Shown: positions 1 through 5,408 of the stretch, piece by piece | Layout of the letters: each line of letters opens with the position of its first letter | How positions within the stretch are numbered: position 1 is the stretch's first letter | DNA from: Acidimicrobiaceae bacterium | GTDB taxonomy: Bacteria; Actinomycetota; Acidimicrobiia; Acidimicrobiales; RAAP-2 | Length of the DNA stretch: 7,603 bases | Assembly (NCBI GenBank): GCA_030838245.1 | Contig: JAUTXB010000041.1 | Location: 1 to 7,603 of the forward strand | Direction: 5' to 3' | Made by a program: the position numbers and the translations under genes | Notes under the pieces: generated by a model | The model's database searches: none | What the model saw: the letters and a program-made list of their open reading frames with translations, nothing else | What the model was told of the DNA's origin: nothing

Positions 1-279
1 CGAGCTCAGCCCCAGGCCCAGCGCCACGAACCCAGCCGATCGTTCATCGAGACGCACGTGGACGGTGATGCCCCGATGACGAGCCAGGGCCAGGGCCAGG
101 GGGGTGGAGCGCGAGCCCGGGCACACCACGGCGTGCTCGACTCCGGCCCGGACCCACTCGTCGACCAGCGTGGCCGCGAAGTCGGCCTGCACATCTCCGA
201 AGGGCTTCGGCCCTTCCCCCTCGCCGGCGGGCTTCGGTCCCATCTGGTCGTGGCCGGCGGCCCCTGTCGGTACGCTCAT
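1..279 (-). CDS. menD: MenD, SEPHCHC synthase (N-terminal part, runs off left edge)
   Basis: Thiamine-diphosphate enzyme that joins isochorismate and 2-oxoglutarate, releasing CO2, to make SEPHCHC, the first committed step of menaquinone synthesis. Only the first 93 codons are present. The diagnostic N-terminal segment is clear: [21 protein letters not shown] at about residues 36-56, then [10 protein letters not shown], and VRLDER at 75-80, whose Glu79 matches the catalytic ThDP-activating glutamate of the family (Glu55 in the E. coli and M. tuberculosis proteins, from memory). By that alignment about 24 residues are extra at the N-terminus. They are Gly/Pro-rich with two GPKP copies (14-17 and 23-26), so the real start may be ATG at 243 or GTG at 192. 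I chose the ATG at 279; no strong Shine-Dalgarno marks any of the three. Divergent from menH with 14 bp between start codons. Family certain; start uncertain. Confidence 0.94.
   Translation of the reverse strand, partial: MSVPTGAAGHDQMGPKPAGEGEGPKPFGDVQADFAATLVDEWVRAGVEHAVVCPGSRSTPLALALARHRGITVHVRLDERSAGFVALGLGLSS
199..216 (+). other. Hairpin with UUCG tetraloop inside the 5' part of menD
   Basis: A perfect 7-bp inverted repeat, GAAGGGC at 199-205 and GCCCTTC at 210-216, encloses TTCG. In a plus-strand RNA this would be a C(UUCG)G tetraloop hairpin, one of the most stable known. In the menD mRNA (minus strand) the loop is CGAA. It lies 6 bp upstream of the alternative menD GTG start at 192. 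Part of it, GGGCTTCGGCCC (202-213), recurs as GGGCTTCGGTCC at 229-240, which is 27 bp or nine codons away, giving the duplicated GPKP peptide. Function unknown. It could affect menD translation or stop antisense transcription, or be a by-product of low-complexity coding sequence. Confidence 0.4.
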
Positions 280-293
280 CGCCAGGTACCGAC

Positions 294-1130
294 ATGGACA
301 GGCCCAACACCCGCGACACCCACCCTGCGCCGGGACCAGCCATCAGGCTGCATGCCACCACCAGCGGGAGCGGACCGCGCCTCGTTCTTGCCCACGGCTT
401 CACCCAGACCAGTGGGACCTGGGGGCCGATGGCCGAGGATCTGGCGGCCGACCACGAGGTGGTTGCCCTCGATATGCCCGGCCATGGTGGCTCTGCCGAC
501 ATCCGCGCCGATATCCCCGCCGGGGCACGGCTGCTCACCGACGTCGGTGGGACCGGGGCCTACCTGGGCTACTCGATGGGCGCTCGTTTCTGCCTCCAAG
601 CCGCACTGTTGTTCCCGGAGCTGATCCGGTCGCTCGTGCTCGTCTCGGGCACAGGTGGGATCGAGGACGATCGTCTCCGGATCGAACGGGTGGCATCCGA
701 CGAGGCCCTGGCCGCTGACCTCGACCCGCACCCGGCCACCGGCCAGGTGGGAGACGAACAGGACCGTCTCGATGCCTTCCTGAGCCGATGGCTTGCCCGC
801 CCACTCTTTGCCGGCATCCCCGACGGCTCCACCGGCCTGGCCCAGCGGCGGACCAACACGACGGCCGGGCTGGCGTCGAGCCTGCGCCTGGCCGGGACGG
901 GCTCCCAGCGACCTCTGTGGGACCAGCTGCACGGCCTGGCCATGCCGGTCCTGGTGATCACCGGCGAGCGGGACACCAAGTTCACCGCTCTGGGCGCCCG
1001 CATGGTCCAGGCCATCGGGGCGAACGCCACCCATGCCGTCGTTCCCGGGGTCGGCCACACCGCCCATCTGGAAGATCCCGCCGAGGTGACCGCTCTCGTG
1101 CGCGCCCATCTCGCCGGCCGGCCGAGCTGA
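294..1130 (+). CDS. menH: MenH, SHCHC synthase (alpha/beta hydrolase)
   Basis: Alpha/beta-hydrolase-fold lyase of 278 residues that removes pyruvate from SEPHCHC to give SHCHC, the step directly after MenD. An early oxyanion-region motif [12 protein letters not shown] lies at residues 32-43. The nucleophile elbow GYSMGAR gives Ser94, GERDTKF gives Asp227, and [10 protein letters not shown] (251-260) gives His255, so the Ser-Asp-His triad is complete. The GYS(M/L)G elbow and the GHxxHxE ending resemble E. coli MenH rather than a generic esterase, and menD next door supports the assignment. The ATG at 294 has only a weak AGG upstream. TACGCT at 271-276 could be a -10 element giving a leader of about 10 nt. 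This is a weak call and it would overlap the menD start codon. Convergent with menA, with 56 bp between stops and no strong terminator hairpin there. A general alpha/beta hydrolase is the only realistic alternative. Confidence 0.92.
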   Translation: MDRPNTRDTHPAPGPAIRLHATTSGSGPRLVLAHGFTQTSGTWGPMAEDLAADHEVVALDMPGHGGSADIRADIPAGARLLTDVGGTGAYLGYSMGARFCLQAALLFPELIRSLVLVSGTGGIEDDRLRIERVASDEALAADLDPHPATGQVGDEQDRLDAFLSRWLARPLFAGIPDGSTGLAQRRTNTTAGLASSLRLAGTGSQRPLWDQLHGLAMPVLVITGERDTKFTALGARMVQAIGANATHAVVPGVGHTAHLEDPAEVTALVRAHLAGRPS

Positions 1131-1186
1131 GCGAGCGATCACCGAACGGTCGGAGGTCGGGATCCGAGAGTCCCCGTTCCGGACGG

Positions 1187-2203
1187 TCAAAGCCACAGCC
1201 CCACGGCCAACAGAACTCCGAACGCCAGCTGCAGGCGGCCGGTGTCGGCGAGCACGGGCAGCAGCGCTCGACCTTCGGCTCCGCCCAGAACCACCCGCAT
1301 CGGTCGGAAGGCCAGCGGCAGGGCGGCCAGAGCCACCAATGACCACGGGCGCCATGCCGCGGCCACTAGGGCACCGACGAACGCCAGAACCAGGCAAGTC
1401 ACATACAGCCGACCGCCCCACCGACGCCCGACCCGTACCACGAGGGTCCGCTTCCCCGACACCCGGTCCGTGCCGATGTCTCGAAGGTTGTTGGCCAACA
1501 ACAGCGCCGTAGCCAGCAAGCCCACCGGCACCGACACCACCAGGGCGAGGAGGGCCAGCCGCCCGCTCTGCACGAAGGCCGAGCCGGCCGTGGCCACCAC
1601 GCCGAAAAACGCGAAGACGAACAGCTCGCCGTACCCGGCATAGCCGTAGGGCCGGGGCCCACCGGTGTACAGCCATCCAGCAGCCAGGCAGGCGGCGCCC
1701 ACAGCCAACACCCACCACGAGGTGACCGCGGCCAGCCCCAGGCCGACCACAGCGGCGACGGCGAACGCCCCCAGCGCCGCCCGCTTCACGGCCGATGGGG
1801 ACGCCAGCCCGGTGGCCACCAGCCGCACCGGCCCCACCCGAGCGTCGTCGGTCCCCCGGACCCCGTCGGAGTAGTCGTTGGCATAGTTCGTGCCGATCTG
1901 GATGGCCAGGGCTACGACCAGCGCGCCGGCCGCCCGCCACCACAGGAGACCGGGGTGGAGTGGGCTGAAAGCGCCGTCTCGATGGAGGAAACCGGCCTGG
2001 CCGGCAAACCCACACGCGGCCACCGCCGTTCCCACCAGCACCGGCACCACTGCGGCCGGCAGCGTGCGCGGCCGGGCACCGAGCACCCAGCGCATGACCC
2101 GACCAGGGGTTGGGCCGGCCGGTCCGGGCGGCGCGGCCGGTCCCCGAGGAGCCGATGGGGCGTCGGACCCGTCCCCCGGGCCCGTCGATGCCGGGTCAAC
2201 CAC
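1187..2203 (-). CDS. menA: MenA, 1,4-dihydroxy-2-naphthoate polyprenyltransferase
   Basis: Integral membrane UbiA-superfamily enzyme that transfers a polyprenyl chain from its diphosphate to DHNA, giving demethylmenaquinone. The N-terminal family signature LGARPRTLPAAVVPVLVGTA (41-60) is present. The first Asp-rich motif is NYANDYSDGVRGTD (106-119), and the second is NNLRDIGTDRVSGKRTL (238-254); these bind Mg2+ and diphosphate. About eight or nine hydrophobic spans are visible between residue 45 and the C-terminus. The frame opens with a GTG at 2203, 30 bp after the menB stop, with a purine-rich stretch upstream. This gives a Pro/Gly/Ala-rich leader of 36 residues that is absent from typical MenA. 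The ATG at 2095 (residue 37, MRWVLGARPRTLP) fits the usual family start, so the leader may be untranslated. Probably co-transcribed with menB. Confidence 0.95.
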   Translation of the reverse strand: MVDPASTGPGDGSDAPSAPRGPAAPPGPAGPTPGRVMRWVLGARPRTLPAAVVPVLVGTAVAACGFAGQAGFLHRDGAFSPLHPGLLWWRAAGALVVALAIQIGTNYANDYSDGVRGTDDARVGPVRLVATGLASPSAVKRAALGAFAVAAVVGLGLAAVTSWWVLAVGAACLAAGWLYTGGPRPYGYAGYGELFVFAFFGVVATAGSAFVQSGRLALLALVVSVPVGLLATALLLANNLRDIGTDRVSGKRTLVVRVGRRWGGRLYVTCLVLAFVGALVAAAWRPWSLVALAALPLAFRPMRVVLGGAEGRALLPVLADTGRLQLAFGVLLAVGLWL

Positions 2204-2233
2204 GGCAGACCCCGTGCTCCCCGCCGTCGCCTC

Positions 2234-3172
2234 TCACGGCCGACGGGGGAAGGGCGAGAAGTCCGGCGGGCGCCGCTGTTGGTAGGCGTTGCGGCCCTCC
2301 TGCCCCTCCTCACTCATGTAAAAGAGCATGGTGGCGTCGCCGGCGAGCTGCTGGAGCCCGGCCAGGCCGTCGTCGGCGGCATGGAGCCCACCCTTGATCA
2401 TCCGCAGCGCGATGGGCGAAAGCGAGAGCATCCGCCGGCACCAGGCGACGGTCTCGCGCTCGAGGTCGCCAAGCGGTACCACCTCGTTGACCAGACCCCA
2501 GTCGAGAGCGGTGGGGGCGTCGTATTGCCGGCAGAGGAACCACACCTCCTTGGCCCGCTTCAAGCCGATGGTGCGAGCCAGCAGGCTCGAGCCGTATCCC
2601 CCGTCGAAGCTGCCCACCTTCGGCCCGGTCTGCCCGAACCTGGCGTTGTCGGCAGCGATGGTGATGTCGCACACCAGATGCAAGATGTGCCCGCCGCCGA
2701 TGGCGTAGCCGGCCACCATGGCGATCACCGGCTTGGGCAGGCGCCGGATCTGCACCTGGAGATCGAGGACGTTCAACCGCCCGATGCCTTGGCGGGCCAC
2801 CTCGTCGTCCCCGATGTAGCCGTCATCGCCCCGGATCGACTGGTCACCTCCCGAGCAGAAGGCGTCGGGCCCCTCGCCGGTCAGGATGATGGCCCCGACG
2901 GTCGAGTCGTCCCGAGCCAGGTTGAACGCCTCGGCCAGCTCGAAGAGGGTTTGGGGCCGGAAGGCGTTGCGGACCTCGGGCCGGGCGATGGTGATCTTGG
3001 CGATGCCCTCGGCCACGTCGAAGTGGATGTCCCGGTACTCGCCCCGGCGCTCCCAGGCCGGCAGTGGCCCGTGCCGGAATTGATCCACTGGGTCCTCCGG
3101 CGGCCCGCTGATCACGGTGGTGAGAGCGGCGTTGACCTGCTCCTGGCTTCCGTTTCCGTCCGGATCAACCAT
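2234..3172 (-). CDS. menB: MenB, 1,4-dihydroxy-2-naphthoyl-CoA synthase (type I)
   Basis: Crotonase-fold enzyme that cyclises o-succinylbenzoyl-CoA to DHNA-CoA. Numbering from the ATG at 3172 (312 residues): [14 protein letters not shown] near 60-73; CSGGDQ at 106-111 for the oxyanion hole; Tyr119 in the flexible GDDGY segment; AGYAIGGGH at 154-162; [14 protein letters not shown] at 181-194; Tyr285 in [12 protein letters not shown]; and the typical ending RPPDFSPFP. Gly183 in QTG is the type I (bicarbonate-using) state, as in E. coli. I chose ATG 3172 because AGGAG lies at 3184-3188, 11 nt upstream. The frame extends to ATG 3196 and GTG 3199, which are possible alternative starts. First gene of the menB-menA unit, divergent from menE. 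Family identity is essentially certain; the start is the only doubt. Confidence 0.96.
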   Translation of the reverse strand: MVDPDGNGSQEQVNAALTTVISGPPEDPVDQFRHGPLPAWERRGEYRDIHFDVAEGIAKITIARPEVRNAFRPQTLFELAEAFNLARDDSTVGAIILTGEGPDAFCSGGDQSIRGDDGYIGDDEVARQGIGRLNVLDLQVQIRRLPKPVIAMVAGYAIGGGHILHLVCDITIAADNARFGQTGPKVGSFDGGYGSSLLARTIGLKRAKEVWFLCRQYDAPTALDWGLVNEVVPLGDLERETVAWCRRMLSLSPIALRMIKGGLHAADDGLAGLQQLAGDATMLFYMSEEGQEGRNAYQQRRPPDFSPFPRRP

Positions 3173-3207
3173 ATGACCATTCACTCCTAGAGTCATCACT
3201 CGTACGA

Positions 3208-3224
3208 TCCCTTAGGCTAACCCC
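3208..3224. promoter_or_regulatory. Shared menB/menE promoter core with symmetric -10 element
   Basis: The divergent start codons of menB and menE are separated by 25-52 bp, depending on the menB start. In this gap TTAGGCTAA (3212-3220) is an odd-length perfect palindrome. Read on the plus strand it contains TAGGCT (3213-3218), a TANNNT -10 hexamer exactly 6 nt before the menE ATG, which would make that transcript leaderless. Read on the minus strand it contains TAGCCT (3219-3214), predicting a menB transcript start near 3207. No good TTGACA -35 is visible on the plus strand. A separate 8-bp palindrome, TCGTACGA (3200-3207), sits at the predicted menB start point and could be an operator. Confidence 0.5.
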
Positions 3225-4355
3225 ATGCCCGAGCTGTTGGCACTCGACCTGCCTCCCGGACCGCGGTTCGTGGAAGCCATGTGCTCGGCCTGGGAAGCGG
3301 GACACGCGGTGCTCCCCCTCGACCAACGGCTGCCCCGGCCAGCGGTCCTCTCGCTGCTCGAGGCACTGCGGCCGGCCCGGGTGGTCTCGGCCGAGGGCAC
3401 CCAGCCACTGGCGGGGGGGGGCCTGCCCACCGAAGACGGCGATGCCTTGGTCGTGGCGACCAGCGGCACCACCGGCGAGCCCAAGGGCGTCGTCCTGACC
3501 AGGGACGCCGTTCACGCGTCGGCGGTGGCCACCTCCCGACGCCTCGAGGTCGATCATGAGCGCGACCTGTGGGTGGCCTGCCTTCCCTTCGCCCATATCG
3601 GCGGCCTCTCGGTTGTCACCCGGGCCCTGGACACCGGGACGCCTTACCGGATCCACGAGCGGTTCGAGGCCGGCGCCGTCGAGCACGAGGCTCGAGCCGG
3701 CGCCACCATGGTCGCTCTGGTGGCCACCGCGCTCGGGCGTACCGACACCTCGGGCTACCGGATCGTCCTGCTGGGCGGCTCGGCGCCGCCGAGCGGACTT
3801 CCAGCCAACGTCGTCACCACGTACGGCATGACCGAGACCGGCTCGGGGCTCGTCTACGATGGTCTCCCGATCGAGGGCGTCGAGGTGAGGGTGGGCGACG
3901 GTTCGCTCGCATCGAGCGGCGAGATCCTGGTCCGTGGGCCGATGTTGTTGCGGACCTATCGCGATGGGCACGACCCGAAGCTCGACGGCGGATGGCTGCC
4001 CACAGGCGACGGTGGATCACTCGGACCGGACGGCCGTCTGGTCGTGCACGGCCGCATGGCCGAGGTCATCGTGACCGGGGCGGAGAAGGTGTGGCCGGTG
4101 GCCGTCGAACGAGTGCTCGGCGCCCACCCCGCCGTGGCCGAGGTCGCCGTCTGGAAGCGGCCCGACCCCGAATGGGGCGAGCGGGTGGTGGCCTGGGTCG
4201 TCGCCGCCGACCCATCGGCGCCGCCCACCACCGGCGAGCTCAGGGACGCGGTGGCCGCTGAACTGGCACCATGGGCCGCGCCCAAAGAGCTCGTCCTCGT
4301 GCCTCAGCTCCCGCGGACCGCCAGCGGAAAGGTGCGCCGAAGCGACCTGGCTTGA
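3225..4355 (+). CDS. menE: MenE, o-succinylbenzoate-CoA ligase
   Basis: Acyl-adenylate-forming (ANL superfamily) ligase that uses ATP and CoA to activate o-succinylbenzoate, supplying the MenB substrate. All core motifs are present in order: P-loop TSGTTGEPKG (79-88); LPFAHIGGL (120-128); TTYGMTETG (198-206) for AMP binding; TGD (260-262); the hinge GRMAEVIVTGAEKVWP (276-291); and the C-terminal PRTASGK with catalytic Lys369. At 376 residues it is compact compared with the roughly 450-residue E. coli enzyme and close to the mycobacterial one; the shortening is in the N-terminal subdomain. The ATG at 3225 has no Shine-Dalgarno but has a -10-like hexamer 6 nt upstream, so it is probably leaderless. 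Codons 63-66 contain a run of nine G. Specificity for o-succinylbenzoate is inferred from neighbouring menB, menA, menH and menD. Confidence 0.94.
   Translation: MPELLALDLPPGPRFVEAMCSAWEAGHAVLPLDQRLPRPAVLSLLEALRPARVVSAEGTQPLAGGGLPTEDGDALVVATSGTTGEPKGVVLTRDAVHASAVATSRRLEVDHERDLWVACLPFAHIGGLSVVTRALDTGTPYRIHERFEAGAVEHEARAGATMVALVATALGRTDTSGYRIVLLGGSAPPSGLPANVVTTYGMTETGSGLVYDGLPIEGVEVRVGDGSLASSGEILVRGPMLLRTYRDGHDPKLDGGWLPTGDGGSLGPDGRLVVHGRMAEVIVTGAEKVWPVAVERVLGAHPAVAEVAVWKRPDPEWGERVVAWVVAADPSAPPTTGELRDAVAAELAPWAAPKELVLVPQLPRTASGKVRRSDLA
3413..3421 (+). repeat. Nine-G homopolymer inside menE
   Basis: A run of nine consecutive G at codons 63-66 of menE (Ala-Gly-Gly-Gly) lies between the shortened N-terminal subdomain and the P-loop. 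The reading frame is intact here, because recognisable MenE sequence runs through on the same frame. Such tracts can slip during replication or be miscounted by sequencers; a change of one base would truncate MenE early. Confidence 0.9.
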
Positions 4356-4357
4356 CG

Positions 4358-4433
4358 GGGGTGTGCGGCCGAACTCGTAGGCCCTGGCTCGACCAGGGTG
4401 TGCGACCCGACTGGCAGCCCCGGGCTCGACCAG
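4358..4433 (+). repeat. Two-copy tandem repeat, 37-bp period, between menE and the SDR gene
   Basis: Two imperfect 39-bp copies, 4358-4396 and 4395-4433, overlap by 2 bp and match at about 31 of 39 positions by hand alignment. Both contain GGGTGTGCG near the start and end in GGCTCGACCAG. They fill nearly the whole 83-bp gap between the convergent menE and SDR stop codons. Each copy ends in an inverted repeat (see the hairpins). The strongest conservation is at the two ends, so this looks like a duplicated intergenic element rather than chance. Confidence 0.75.
4382..4398. terminator. Hairpin, possible bidirectional terminator after menE
   Basis: A perfect 6-bp stem, CCCTGG (4382-4387) with CCAGGG (4393-4398), has the 5-nt loop CTCGA. 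It lies 26 bp past the menE stop and about 40 bp past the SDR stop on the other strand. There is no T-run on either side, so it is not a canonical intrinsic terminator. Its place between two convergent genes is the main reason to suggest a role in termination. Confidence 0.4.
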
Positions 4434-4436
4434 CCC
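4422..4436. terminator. Second hairpin, possible SDR-side terminator
   Basis: GGGCT (4422-4426) pairs with AGCCC (4432-4436) around the loop CGACC. It corresponds to the 3' end of the second repeat copy and ends 2 bp from the SDR stop codon. The stem is short and has no T-run, so a terminator role is tentative. Confidence 0.3.
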
Positions 4437-4438
4437 TG

Positions 4439-5239
4439 TCAGCCCACGCCCCCGCTGGGCATGCTGAGTGCACCCCCGTCGATGACCAGCGTGTCGCCCG
4501 TGATCCACGACGCGGCGTCAGAGCAGAGGAAGAGGGCCGCCTTGGCGATGTCATCGGGCATGCCCAACCTCCGGAGGGGAAGGCGCCGGGCGATGGTCTC
4601 CTCGGCCGGTTCCCAGAGCGCCTTGGCGAAGTCCGTCTTCACCAGGCCCGGCGCCAGCGCATTGACCCGCACCTTCGGACCCAGCTCAGCGGCCAGTTGG
4701 CTGGTCAGGTGGATCACGGCCGCCTTGGTCACGTTGTACCAGCCGATGCCTCCCTCGACCGAGAGCCCGCCGACCGAGGCCAGGTTCAGCACCGCCCCCC
4801 CGTGCTCCGCCATCGCCACCCGCCATGCCGCCCGCGTCCAGGCCAGGACGCCCAGCTGGTTGACCTGGACGGTCTTGGTCGCACGGCTCTCGTCGATGTC
4901 GAGGGTCGGTCCGAAATGCGGGTTGGTGGCTGCGTTGTTGACCAAGATGTCGAGCGCGCCGAACCGGTCGAGCGTGGCGGCGACGCACGCCTCGGCCTGG
5001 GCTTCGTCCCCGGCGTTGGCCACGAACCACGCCGTCTCCCCGTAAGGGCGGTCGGCGGGTGGGTCGGCTGACGCTCGCTGCTCGGCAATCAACCCGACCG
5101 CGGCCTCGAGGGCGTCGGCCTTGCGGGACGAGAGCATGACCGAGGCACCGGCCTCGGCAAAGCGGGTAGCAATGGCCAGGCCGATGCCCCGGGATGCGCC
5201 GGTGACCAGCGCCACTTTTCCATCGAGTCGGAGTTGCAT
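4439..5239 (-). CDS. Short-chain dehydrogenase/reductase (classical SDR)
   Basis: NAD(P)-dependent oxidoreductase of 266 residues, the normal length for a classical SDR. It has the cofactor motif TGASRGIG (13-20), SSRK at 37-40 after the second strand, NNAA (101-104) in place of the usual NNAG, Asn127, catalytic Ser155 in NLASVGG, Tyr168 and Lys172 in YNVTK, APGLVKTD (196-203), and the C-terminal ITGDTLVIDGG. SSRK rather than an acidic residue at the end of strand two suggests NADPH (inference). A hydrophilic insertion of about 12 residues lies at 57-70. The substrate cannot be told from sequence; FabG-like, 3-hydroxyacyl or carbonyl reductases share this architecture. ATG 5239 is chosen because the Rossmann fold starts right after it, and TATGGT lies 6 nt upstream. 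The frame stays open to 5572, but that part overlaps the divergent gene. No evidence ties it to menaquinone synthesis apart from location. Confidence 0.92.
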   Translation of the reverse strand: MQLRLDGKVALVTGASRGIGLAIATRFAEAGASVMLSSRKADALEAAVGLIAEQRASADPPADRPYGETAWFVANAGDEAQAEACVAATLDRFGALDILVNNAATNPHFGPTLDIDESRATKTVQVNQLGVLAWTRAAWRVAMAEHGGAVLNLASVGGLSVEGGIGWYNVTKAAVIHLTSQLAAELGPKVRVNALAPGLVKTDFAKALWEPAEETIARRLPLRRLGMPDDIAKAALFLCSDAASWITGDTLVIDGGALSMPSGGVG

Positions 5240-5245
5240 GCGCTC

Positions 5246-5251
5246 ACCATA
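5246..5251 (-). promoter_or_regulatory. -10 element for a leaderless SDR transcript
   Basis: TATGGT on the minus strand fits TANNNT and is followed by 6 nt (GAGCGC) and then the SDR ATG. That spacing would place the transcription start on the A of the start codon. No Shine-Dalgarno is seen at a normal distance. No convincing -35 hexamer is visible. Confidence 0.45.
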
Positions 5252-5300
5252 GACAGCAGCACCGGTTCGATCGTCGCCGAGCGAGCCGACCGGGCCAGCC

Positions 5301-5394
5301 GGCGTCGCCAATTGGGACGAGCTGGGTCCGTGGGCGTTGCCAGTTGCGACGAGCTGGGTCCAGCAGGCCTTGCCAGGGGCGGCGAGCGAGGGTC
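5301..5394 (+). repeat. Three direct repeats of about 29 bp, 32-33 bp period, upstream of the DUF255 gene
   Basis: Copies lie at 5301-5329, 5333-5361 and 5366-5394. The first two match at 26 of 29 positions and share GACGAGCTGGGTCC exactly. The third is more diverged, matching the second at about 23 of 29 with one inserted base. A still weaker copy may lie at about 5270-5298. The period of 32-33 bp is close to three helical turns, so the copies would lie on roughly the same face of the DNA. It is not a multiple of three, so this is not a protein repeat. The third copy ends one base before the TAGGCT -10 element. This arrangement suggests binding sites for a regulator, as an inference. The first copy contains the palindrome CCAATTGG (5308-5315). 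Confidence 0.75.
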
Positions 5395-5395
5395 G

Positions 5396-5401
5396 TAGGC
5401 T
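5396..5401 (+). promoter_or_regulatory. -10 element for a leaderless DUF255 transcript
   Basis: TAGGCT, the same hexamer found before menE, is followed by 7 nt and the GTG start at 5409. There is no Shine-Dalgarno between them. The upstream direct repeats cover the place where a -35 element would lie, and no TTGACA-like hexamer is seen, so the promoter may depend on an activator. Confidence 0.45.
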
Positions 5402-5408
5402 GACGATC

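Noticed and set aside
1131..1186. Terminator between the convergent menH and menA stops
   Set aside because: Only 4-bp inverted repeats are present and there is no T-run; nothing strong enough to call.
276..2015. Long minus-strand open frame of 579 codons antisense to menH and across the menA 3' half
   Set aside because: It has no recognisable domain, is rich in Arg/Gly/Pro as expected for a shadow frame in GC-rich DNA, and lies over two genes with full active-site motifs.
1955..3190. Plus-strand open frame of 411 codons antisense to menB
   Set aside because: Complementary shadow of menB; no domain is visible and the composition is typical of an antisense frame.
4271..5071. Plus-strand open frame of 266 codons over the menE end and the SDR gene
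   Set aside because: It overlaps both supported genes and the intergenic repeat, with no family features.
4358..5394. The two intergenic repeat clusters flanking the SDR as one inverted repeat family
   Set aside because: A partial match exists (GCTGCCAGTCGGG on the minus strand against GTTGCCAGTTGCG, 10 of 13, with a GNCGAGC nearby), but the spacing between blocks differs and such matches are expected in GC-rich DNA. Worth a computed alignment only.
5337..5408. Upstream TTG start for the DUF255 protein
   Set aside because: The added 24 residues are encoded by the diverging direct repeats, whose period is not a multiple of three, and the family begins at [10 protein letters not shown], just after GTG 5409.
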